Positions 20,089 through 26,986 of a stretch of 64,000 nucleotides of DNA are shown in pieces. The DNA is from Azoarcus sp. Aa7 (GTDB taxonomy: Bacteria; Pseudomonadota; Gammaproteobacteria; Burkholderiales; Rhodocyclaceae), in assembly GCF_014822185.1 (NCBI RefSeq), contig NZ_QVLR01000092.1:38656-102655 (forward strand). The letters run 5' to 3'. The position numbers and the translations under genes are program-made. Position 1 is the first letter of the stretch; each line of letters opens with the position of its first letter. The notes beneath the pieces are model-generated. The model made no database searches, had not been told where the DNA came from, and was given only the letters and a program-made list of their open reading frames with translations.

Positions 20089-20951
20089 GGGCGGCTGATG
20101 CAGGGGCGGGGAGCGGGTTGCTGCGGCGCGGAGTGCTTGCCGTGCTGCTGGCGCCCGCGTTTGCTCCGGCCGCCGCACCGGCCGCGGAGAAACCGCTGTG
20201 GGAACTCGGCGCGGGCCTCACCGTGCTGCAGTTTCCCGCCTACCGCGGTTCGGACGAGGACCGGCTGTTCCTGCTCCCGGTACCCTATGTCGTTTATCGC
20301 GGCGAATTCCTGAAGGCGGACCGGCAGGGGATCCGCGGCACCTTCTTCGACAGCGACCGCGTCGAGCTGAGCCTCAGTCTCGGCGCTTCTCCGCCGGTCA
20401 GCAGCGATCGCGTGAAGGCGCGCGAGGGCATGCCCGACCTGAAGCCGACGGTCGAGATCGGCCCTTCGCTCGATGTGCGGCTGTGGCGTTCGGCGGACGA
20501 GCGCTTGCGATTGCGTACGCGGCTGCCGCTGCGTGCGGGCTTCACGGTGGAAGGCAGCCCCGAGTCGACGGGCTGGCAGTTCACGCCGCAGCTCAACCTC
20601 GACTGGCGCGATCCCGCCGGGATGAATGGCTGGACGCTCGGCCTCGTCGCGGGGCCGGTGTATGGCGACCGGCGGCAGCATCGCTATTTCTACACGGTCG
20701 AGGCGAACGAGGCGACGCCGCTGCGCCCCGCGTACGACGCCCGCGGCGGCTACGGCGGAACGCAGGTGCTGGCGGCGCTGTGGAAGCGTTATCCGGGCTG
20801 GTGGATTGGCGGCTTCGTGCGCTACGACAGCCTTGCCGGTGCGGTGTTCGAGGACAGCCCGCTGGTGAAGCGCAAGGATTATGTCGCCGCGGGCTTCGCG
20901 GTGACCTGGGTGCTGGGCGAATCCACGCGTCGGGTCGATGCCGATGAGTAG
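20085..20951 (+). CDS. MipA/OmpV-family outer-membrane protein
   Basis: This 288-residue protein has an N-terminal signal peptide (LLRRGVLAVLLAPAFAPAAAP) followed by alternating amphipathic strands. It includes ELGAGLTVLQFPAYRGSDED, LFLLPVPYVVYRGEF and a GPVYGDRRQHRYFYTV segment typical of MipA/OmpV barrels. The last strand ends AAGFAVTWVLGES. Start overlaps the chorismatase stop (ATGA at 20085). It probably forms a small outer-membrane barrel. Its role in pigment export or anchoring is inferred from operon position only. Confidence 0.82.
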   Translation: MRAADAGAGSGLLRRGVLAVLLAPAFAPAAAPAAEKPLWELGAGLTVLQFPAYRGSDEDRLFLLPVPYVVYRGEFLKADRQGIRGTFFDSDRVELSLSLGASPPVSSDRVKAREGMPDLKPTVEIGPSLDVRLWRSADERLRLRTRLPLRAGFTVEGSPESTGWQFTPQLNLDWRDPAGMNGWTLGLVAGPVYGDRRQHRYFYTVEANEATPLRPAYDARGGYGGTQVLAALWKRYPGWWIGGFVRYDSLAGAVFEDSPLVKRKDYVAAGFAVTWVLGESTRRVDADE

Positions 20952-21786
20952 TGGTGGGCCGATGCAGGGCGGGCCGATGCGGGGCGGGCCGGCGCGGCCG
21001 GGCCTGCTGCGGCGTCTGCACGAATACGTGCTGCTCTACCTCGGGCTGGGCTACCTCGGCACGATCTGCCTGCTGTGGACGCCGCTCGCGATGTTGCTGT
21101 ATCCGGTGCTGCCGGCACGTGCCGGACGGCGGCTGGGGCGCTTCGTCATCAACCGGGGATTCAACGGCTACATCCGTTTCCTGGTCCTCATCGGCGCGTG
21201 CCGTTTCGACCTGTCCGCGCTGGACAAGCTGCGCGGGCAGGGACCGCTGATCCTCGCGCCCAACCACCCGAGCCTGCTGGACGCGGTGATGGTGATCTCG
21301 CGCCTGCCCGACGTCGCCTGCATCATGAAGGCGGGACTCATGGACAACATTTTCCTCGGAGCCGGCGCGCGGCTCGCCCGCTACATCCGCAACGACTCGC
21401 CGCTGCGCATGGTGGGCAGCGCGACGAGCGATCTCTCTTCAGGCAGCTTCCTGCTGGTATTCCCCGAGGGCACGCGCACGACGCGCATGCCGGTCAACCC
21501 GCTGATGAGCAGCATCGGCCTGATTTCGCGGCGCGCCAGGGTGCCGGTGCAGACGATCTTCATCGAAACGGATTCGCCCTACCTGTGCAAGGGCTGGCCC
21601 CTGTTCCGCAAGCCGGAAATGCCTGTCGTGTATCGCGTGCGCCTCGGACGGCGCTTCGATCCGCCTTCGAGCGTGCAGCCTTTCATGGCCGAACTCGAGC
21701 GCTATTTCGTTGCCGAACTCGACGATGCAGTTCTACCGCGACCGCCGGAAAGCGACGATGGCACAATGTCGTCGTCTACGATCTGA
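20938..21786 (+). CDS. Lysophospholipid-type acyltransferase (PlsC-like)
   Basis: This 282-residue membrane-associated acyltransferase has the catalytic NHX4D motif (APNHPSLLDAVM) and the substrate-binding FPEGTRTT, with hydrophobic helices at residues about 30-60 and 78-90. It should transfer an acyl chain to a glycerolipid-type acceptor. In aryl-polyene clusters such enzymes are thought to attach the polyene chain to a lipid. The start overlaps the MipA gene by 14 bases; a second ATG at 20944 is equally possible. The glycine/methionine-rich first 20 residues are unusual and unlikely to be structured. Confidence 0.87.
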   Translation: MPMSSGGPMQGGPMRGGPARPGLLRRLHEYVLLYLGLGYLGTICLLWTPLAMLLYPVLPARAGRRLGRFVINRGFNGYIRFLVLIGACRFDLSALDKLRGQGPLILAPNHPSLLDAVMVISRLPDVACIMKAGLMDNIFLGAGARLARYIRNDSPLRMVGSATSDLSSGSFLLVFPEGTRTTRMPVNPLMSSIGLISRRARVPVQTIFIETDSPYLCKGWPLFRKPEMPVVYRVRLGRRFDPPSSVQPFMAELERYFVAELDDAVLPRPPESDDGTMSSSTI

Positions 21787-21806
21787 ACCCTGTTCCACAT
21801 GCTGCC

Positions 21807-22625
21807 ATGACGTCCCATCAGGTCACCCTGCCGAAATCCGCGCCGCTGCCCAGTCCGGTGGAGGCGCCCACTGCCACGCACCTGGTGCTGATCCCGAGCT
21901 ACAACCCGGGGCCGAAGGTGTTCGAGACGGTGCGCGCAGCGCGCCACCAGTGGATGCCCGTGTGGGTCGTCGTCGATGGCAGCACGGACGGCACCACCGA
22001 CGGGCTGCGCCGCGTGGCGGAGGAGGACCCGGGGCTGCGCGTGATCGTGCTGCCGAAGAACTCGGGCAAGGGGGCGGCGGTGCTGCACGGCATCGAGCAG
22101 GCGGCGAAGCAGGGTTTCACGCATGTGCTGACGATGGACTCGGACGGCCAGCATCCTGCCGAACTGATCCCCGATTTCATGGCGGCGTCAGCGGCACGGC
22201 CGGACACGATGGTGCTGGGCATGCCGGTCTTCGACGCCAGCGCCCCGGCGCTGCGCGTGCGCGGGCGCAAGGTGTCGAACTGGTGGGCGAACCTCGAGAC
22301 GCTCTGGATGGGGATCGGCGATTCGCTGTTCGGCTTCCGCGTTTACCCGATCGCACCGCTCGCCAAGGTGATGCACGGCCAGCGCTGGATGCGCCGCTTC
22401 GATTTCGATCCCGAGGCCGTGGTGCGCATGGCCTGGCTCGGGGTGCGCCCCGTGAACCTGCCGGCGCCGGTGAAGTACTTCCGCGCCGACGAAGGGGGCG
22501 TTTCGCACTTCAACTACGCGCGCGACAACCTGCTGCTGACGTGGATGCACACGCGGCTGTTCTGCGGCTTCCTCGTGCGCCTGCCGATGCTGCTCGCGCG
22601 GCGCTTCAGATCATCCCGCCGTTGA
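21807..22625 (+). CDS. Family 2 glycosyltransferase
   Basis: This 272-residue GT-A fold enzyme has LIPSYNPGPKVFETV, a nucleotide-binding VVDGSTDGT and a metal-binding DXD-like MDSDGQHPAE. It lies in the pigment operon 20 bases after the acyltransferase. Its 3' end overlaps the convergent ketoreductase gene by 20 bases. Aryl-polyene clusters commonly encode a GT2 that decorates the lipid-linked polyene; the sugar is not predictable. Confidence 0.87.
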   Translation: MTSHQVTLPKSAPLPSPVEAPTATHLVLIPSYNPGPKVFETVRAARHQWMPVWVVVDGSTDGTTDGLRRVAEEDPGLRVIVLPKNSGKGAAVLHGIEQAAKQGFTHVLTMDSDGQHPAELIPDFMAASAARPDTMVLGMPVFDASAPALRVRGRKVSNWWANLETLWMGIGDSLFGFRVYPIAPLAKVMHGQRWMRRFDFDPEAVVRMAWLGVRPVNLPAPVKYFRADEGGVSHFNYARDNLLLTWMHTRLFCGFLVRLPMLLARRFRSSRR

Positions 22626-23325
22626 TCGAGATCACCTGGCCGGTGATGTAGGCCGCCTGGGGGGATGCCAGGAAACCCACCAGATCGGCGACCTCTTCGG
22701 GCTTTCCGGCGCGCTTCATCGGCACGATGCGGGCGATCGCCTCCGCGTCGAAGGCGTCCTCGCTCATCGCGGTGTCGATGATGCCGGGGGCGACGACATT
22801 CACCGTGATGCCCCGGCTCGCGAGTTCCTGCGCGAGCGACTTGCTTGCCGAGTGCAGGGCGCCCTTCGCCGCCGCATAGTTTGTTTGGCCGCGGTTGCCG
22901 GTGATTGCCGCCACCGACGAGATCGTGATGATGCGCCCCCAGCGGGTGCGGATCATCGGCATGGTGAGCGGCTGGGTGACGTTGAAGAAACCGTTCAGCG
23001 ACACATCGATGACGCGCTGCCACTGGTCGGCGCGCATGCCGGGGAATACCGCGTCGTCGTGGATGCCGGCATTGTTCACGAGGATCTGCAGCGGAGCATC
23101 GGCGCCGATCGTCTCCAGCGCGGTGGCGGTGGCCGCGGCGTCGGTGACGTCGAACGCGACCGCCTCGGCGCTGCCTCCCGTGCCGCGGATTTCGGCGGCA
23201 AGCGCTTCGGCCTTGTCGGCGTTGCGATTGGCGTGGACGAAGACGTGATGGCCGTCGCTGGCGAGACGGCGGCAGATTGCCGCGCCGATGCCGCCGCTGC
23301 CGCCGGTGACGAGTGCGCGCTTCAA
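22606..23325 (-). CDS. 3-oxoacyl-ACP reductase (FabG-like)
   Basis: This 239-residue classical SDR reduces the 3-keto group of the growing acyl-ACP. The NADPH motif is VTGGSGGIGAA (residues 6-16), NNAG is at 84-87, and the catalytic set Ser136/137, Tyr150, Lys154 lies in NYAAAKGAL. It ends with the typical ITGQVISINGGMI. The start overlaps the dehydratase stop (ATGA). The gene is last in the ketosynthase-CLF-dehydratase-reductase set of pigment block A, and each polyene unit needs one such reduction. Confidence 0.93.
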   Translation of the reverse strand: MKRALVTGGSGGIGAAICRRLASDGHHVFVHANRNADKAEALAAEIRGTGGSAEAVAFDVTDAAATATALETIGADAPLQILVNNAGIHDDAVFPGMRADQWQRVIDVSLNGFFNVTQPLTMPMIRTRWGRIITISSVAAITGNRGQTNYAAAKGALHSASKSLAQELASRGITVNVVAPGIIDTAMSEDAFDAEAIARIVPMKRAGKPEEVADLVGFLASPQAAYITGQVISINGGMI

Positions 23326-23798
23326 GATGGGCTCCCGCTGGGGCCGGCGCCGAGGGCGCCCGCGTCGAGGATCACCGCGGCGCGGCCGGAAACTAGCACG
23401 CGCCCGTCCGCGGCGACGGTGAAGGAATAGAGGATCTGGTTGTCGTTGCCGGTGATGCGTTCGGCGCGGATGTCGAGGTCGGCTGCGACGGTGTCGAGCC
23501 GTTCGACCGCGATCCCGACGCTGCGCACGCTCGCGAGGAAGCCCGCGCGCGGGGTCTCGCCCGGCGTTGCGAGCAGGGCGCCGTGCACGGCCATCGCCTG
23601 TGCGGCGTACTCGATGGCGCTCGTCGCCGGCAGGCCGCTATCGTCGCGCAGCGGGTTGTCGGCGTCGCGGTGGCTCGTCGCGCGGCAGCGGATCGCGTCG
23701 GCGTCCCAGGCGTCGACGCCGGAGAGCAGGCACATCCTGCCGTGGTGCGGGATGCGCGCGGCGATGGCGTCGCGGTCGAGTGTCGCGGGCCCGGTCAT
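23322..23798 (-). CDS. Hotdog-fold 3-hydroxyacyl-ACP dehydratase
   Basis: This 158-residue hotdog protein has IPHHGRMCLL near residue 15 with the catalytic-type His, and SAIEYAAQAMAVHG, the helix typical of FabA/FabZ-like dehydratases of aryl-polyene clusters. It removes water from a 3-hydroxyacyl-ACP to make the trans double bond that is kept in a polyene. ATG 23798 was chosen; a longer frame to 24176 is antisense to the ketosynthase and not real. It overlaps genes on both sides (ATGA), so it is tightly coupled. Confidence 0.85.
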   Translation of the reverse strand: MTGPATLDRDAIAARIPHHGRMCLLSGVDAWDADAIRCRATSHRDADNPLRDDSGLPATSAIEYAAQAMAVHGALLATPGETPRAGFLASVRSVGIAVERLDTVAADLDIRAERITGNDNQILYSFTVAADGRVLVSGRAAVILDAGALGAGPSGSPS

Positions 23799-24604
23799 GC
23801 CGCGTAATCGACCGCGAGGCGGGCGTGGTCGAGATAGTCGAGGACGACGCGGCCCGTGCGGTGCCCGGCAATCGCGGCCAGCAGGGGCAGGCTGCGCGCG
23901 GCGGGGATAGCGCAGCGCAGGGCGTCGAGCGCGGAATCCGCGAGGGTGTCGGCGGGGGCGTCGGTCAGGCTCGCGGCGAGGCGCCCGCAGCTGTCCGCTT
24001 CCCGCTCGGGCGTCAGCAGCAGCGCGACGCCGAAGGCGTCGGGGATCGGCCGTGCCGCCCGCAGCGGTGGGGGGTAGTCGGCGTCGTAGGCGAGCAGCAG
24101 ACACGGTTCGCGCTCGACCTGGACCTGCGCGAGCGCTTCGAGGAGGCCCGCGCCGAAGCTGCCGTCGTAGGCGCACAGCACCGCCGAGGCGGCGGTCGCG
24201 CCGGTGGCGATGCCCCAGTAGCCAGCGGCGGCGTTATGCACCGAATTGTGAAAACGCGTCGGCGAGATCTGGCGGTCGTCCGATGCGAGGGTTTCGCAGA
24301 TCTGGTGGCAATTGACGCCGTCGCCGCCGGAGGACGAGAACACGGTGGCGAGCCCGGACGGATCCACGCCGGCCGCAGTCGTCGCCTGCAAGCCGATACC
24401 CAGGGCGAGCTTCACCACCCGCACCGCACGACGGCGTTCGGCCGGCGGCAGCTGATCGGGGGCGTTGAGCACGGTCTTTTCCGGGTTCCACTCAGCCTTG
24501 CCGAGGAGGATCGCGGCGCAGGCCGGCCAGTCGGACAGGCCCGGTCCGATGAGGCCGATGCTGCGGATCCAGGCCGCGGGCGGGTTCGTCATGGTCGGGC
24601 TCAT
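23795..24604 (-). CDS. Ketosynthase-like chain-length factor
   Basis: This 269-residue short ketoacyl-synthase homolog lacks the nucleophilic cysteine. The equivalent zone reads RFHNSVHNAAAGYWGIATGA, a signature of the beta-ketoacyl synthase N-terminal type found as chain-length partner in aryl-polyene clusters. It should form a heterodimer with the ketosynthase encoded just upstream and set the polyene length. It starts 4 bases before the ketosynthase stop. ATG 24604 and ATG 24592 are both plausible starts. Confidence 0.87.
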   Translation of the reverse strand: MSPTMTNPPAAWIRSIGLIGPGLSDWPACAAILLGKAEWNPEKTVLNAPDQLPPAERRRAVRVVKLALGIGLQATTAAGVDPSGLATVFSSSGGDGVNCHQICETLASDDRQISPTRFHNSVHNAAAGYWGIATGATAASAVLCAYDGSFGAGLLEALAQVQVEREPCLLLAYDADYPPPLRAARPIPDAFGVALLLTPEREADSCGRLAASLTDAPADTLADSALDALRCAIPAARSLPLLAAIAGHRTGRVVLDYLDHARLAVDYAA

Positions 24605-25788
24605 GCGGGGCAGCCGAGGACCAGGCTGCAGTTCGTGCCGCCGAATCCGAAGGAGTTGCTGAGAACGCGTCGCACCGTCCGGCGGCGCGTGGCGAGTACG
24701 TAATCGAGCCCGTCTTCGGGGGCAGTGGTGCCGGCACCTGCCGGAATGAAGCCGTCGCGGATCGCGAGCGCGGCGATCACGGCCTCGATGCCGCCGGCGG
24801 CGCCGAGGGTGTGACCGGTCGCCCCCTTGGTGGAGCTGCAGGGCGTCGCGTCGCCGAAGAGCCCCGTCACGGCCCGGCCTTCGGCGGCGTCATTGCTCGG
24901 CGTCGCCGTGCCGTGGAGGTTGATGTAGTCGATGTCGCGCGCAGCCAGGCCGGCGCGTGCCAGCGCGGCGTCCATCGCCTGACGCGCGCCGCGGCCTTCC
25001 GGGTGCGGCGAGGACATGTGGTAGGCGTCGCTCGATTCGCCATAGCCGAGTAGGAGGATCGCGTCCGGCGGGAGTGCGTCCGGTGTCCGCTCCACCAGGG
25101 CGAAAGCGGCCCCTTCGCCGATCGAGATGCCGTCGCGGGCGCGATCGAAGGGACGGCAGGCCTGCGACGACGTGAGCTCCAGCGAATTGAAGCCGTACAG
25201 CGTCGTGAGGCACAGCGAGTCGACGCCGCCGACGAGAGCCGCGTCGATCAGACCGCTCGCGATCATGCGCGCGGCGGAGGCGAACACCTTGGCGCTGGAC
25301 GAGCAGGCGGACGAGACGACCACGGCGGGCCCCTTCAGTCCGAACCAGTGTTGCACGAAGTCGGCCAGCGAGAAGGTGTTGTGCGTGCCGGCGTAGTTGA
25401 ACTCGGCCGGAAGAGCGCCGGTGTCGGGTGCGCGCCGACGGTAGGCGAGCTCGGTCTCCAGGATGCCGGAGGTGCTCGTGCCGAGGAACACGCCGATGCG
25501 ATCGGCGCCATAGCGGGACATCGCCGCGCGAACGGTGTCGGCGAAACCGTCCTGCATCAGGCCGAGCTGCGCAAGCCGGTTGTTGCGGCAGTCGAAGCGC
25601 GCCAGCGCCGCAGGGAGTCGTTCATCGTCGGTGCCTTCGACCTCGCCGATCCATGTCTGCAGCGAGACGGTCTCGAAATCGCAGGGCTTGAGCCCGGACC
25701 GGCCGGCGAGCATCGCTTCGCGCAGCGGCTCCAGCCCGCGCCCGAGGCAGGACGAGGCGGTGTAGGCGGAAATCAGCAGCGGATGCAC
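24601..25788 (-). CDS. Beta-ketoacyl-ACP synthase (elongating, aryl-polyene type)
   Basis: This roughly 395-residue FabF-like synthase has the full catalytic triad: Cys162 (VVVSSACSSSAK), His292 (INLHGTATPSND) and His326 (KGATGHTLGAAGG), numbered from GTG 25788. It ends with the typical SFGFGGTNCSLVLG. It condenses malonyl-ACP with the growing aryl-polyene chain. The start is uncertain: GTG 25788 gives MHPLLISAYTASS, a common N-terminus, while TTG 25827 is the longest frame; no good ribosome site was seen for either. It heads the minus-strand half of block A, divergent from LysR. Confidence 0.9.
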   Translation of the reverse strand: MHPLLISAYTASSCLGRGLEPLREAMLAGRSGLKPCDFETVSLQTWIGEVEGTDDERLPAALARFDCRNNRLAQLGLMQDGFADTVRAAMSRYGADRIGVFLGTSTSGILETELAYRRRAPDTGALPAEFNYAGTHNTFSLADFVQHWFGLKGPAVVVSSACSSSAKVFASAARMIASGLIDAALVGGVDSLCLTTLYGFNSLELTSSQACRPFDRARDGISIGEGAAFALVERTPDALPPDAILLLGYGESSDAYHMSSPHPEGRGARQAMDAALARAGLAARDIDYINLHGTATPSNDAAEGRAVTGLFGDATPCSSTKGATGHTLGAAGGIEAVIAALAIRDGFIPAGAGTTAPEDGLDYVLATRRRTVRRVLSNSFGFGGTNCSLVLGCPA

Positions 25789-25898
25789 TTTGACTCGCAA
25801 TTGCACGAAGGAGCGGTATTTTAGCAAAGTGCGGGATGTCGGCTGTGCTTGCTCTGCGTTCGGGCCGTGATTGCACGTGCAGCGTATCGGCTCGCGAT

Positions 25899-25963
25899 TG
25901 TTTCGGTTCTCGAAACAGTATTTCGTCCGATGCGCGCTAGTTCGGTTCGTGGCACCAAACTAG
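25899..25963. promoter_or_regulatory. Candidate LysR operators in the ketosynthase/LysR spacer
   Basis: Two interrupted palindromes lie between the divergent genes. TGTTTCG-GTTCT-CGAAACA at 25899-25917 is a perfect 7-bp repeat containing a T-N11-A core. CTAGTT...AACTAG spans 25937-25963. CGGTTC occurs in both. LysR proteins normally bind such sites in their own divergent promoter region. Confidence 0.5.
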
Positions 25964-26002
25964 ACTGCGGCGACCCGATTGGGAATGCATACGGACTGAA
26001 TC

Positions 26003-26914
26003 ATGGACAAACTGATTGCGATGAACGTCTTCCGCACGGTCATCGATTGCGGCTCGTTCGCTCGCGCGTCGGCCAAGCTCGGTATTTCGACTACCACCGC
26101 GTCACGCCACGTGGCGGACCTCGAGCAGGCGCTCGGTGTCTCGCTGCTTCACCGCAGCACGCGCAAGATCAGCCTGACCGAGCCCGGTACGATGTATTAC
26201 GAGCGCTGCTGCATGCATCTGGACGAGATCGCAGCGACGGAACTCGCGGTATCCGCGGACAATGCCTCACTCAGCGGCTGCCTGCGCATCAGCGCACCGT
26301 ACTCGTTCAGCAACGTCTTCCTCGCGCGGCATTTCTCCCGATTCGTAGAATCCCACCCGGCGCTCAAGACGGAGGTCCGCTTTTCCGACCGGATCGTCGA
26401 TCTTGCCCAGGAGGGTGTCGATCTGGCGGTCCGCATCACGCGCAGTGTTTCGGGGATGTACGTCGCGCGGCGCCTCGCGGTAATCCGCACTGCCCTGTGC
26501 GCCAGTCCGGAATATCTGGAGCGCGCAGGAGTCCCGGAGAAGCCCGACGACCTGGTGCGCCACAGCTGTCTCTTGTACACCAATCTCACGTCCGGCAACG
26601 GGTGGACGCTGCGCAGGGGTGAGCAGGAGTTCGTCGTGCCGGTGCATGGTACGTTCCGCTCCAACAACGGCGACATGAACCGCATCGCCGCGCTCGCGGG
26701 GCGGGGCATCATCTGCGAGCCGACGTTCATCGTCGGTGAAGACCTGCGTGCCGGCCGCCTCGTGCGGGTCCTGCCCGAGTACGAGACGATCCCCACGCTG
26801 GCCCACGCGGTGTTCCTGCCGGCGGGCCGCAATTCGGCGCGCATCCGGGCCTTGCTGGATTTTCTGGTGGCAGTGTTCGAAGACGAGTTTCCGGCCTTTG
26901 ATCCGGCGATGTAA
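26003..26914 (+). CDS. LysR-family transcriptional regulator
   Basis: This 303-residue regulator has an N-terminal winged helix-turn-helix (FARASAKLGISTTTASRHVADLEQAL) and a C-terminal effector domain of the CrgA-like group (RISAPYSFSNVFLARHF ... VDLAVRI). It is divergent from the ketosynthase gene and convergent with the outer-membrane barrel gene. The palindromes 40-100 bases upstream suggest self-regulation and control of the ketosynthase operon. It could instead respond to a redox-active aromatic compound. The effector is unknown. Confidence 0.9.
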   Translation: MDKLIAMNVFRTVIDCGSFARASAKLGISTTTASRHVADLEQALGVSLLHRSTRKISLTEPGTMYYERCCMHLDEIAATELAVSADNASLSGCLRISAPYSFSNVFLARHFSRFVESHPALKTEVRFSDRIVDLAQEGVDLAVRITRSVSGMYVARRLAVIRTALCASPEYLERAGVPEKPDDLVRHSCLLYTNLTSGNGWTLRRGEQEFVVPVHGTFRSNNGDMNRIAALAGRGIICEPTFIVGEDLRAGRLVRVLPEYETIPTLAHAVFLPAGRNSARIRALLDFLVAVFEDEFPAFDPAM

Positions 26915-26935
26915 GCAGAAACCGGGGACTCATGC

Positions 26936-26963
26936 GCCAGGCCCCGACACGCCGGGGCCTGGC
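26936..26963. terminator. Strong hairpin between convergent LysR and MtrB-like genes
   Basis: A perfect 11-bp stem (GCCAGGCCCCG with CGGGGCCTGGC, loop ACACGC) lies between the two convergent stop codons. It lacks a clear T run on either strand, so termination efficiency is uncertain. Confidence 0.6.
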
Positions 26964-26986
26964 ACTCTGTACGTCGGACTCCGGTC

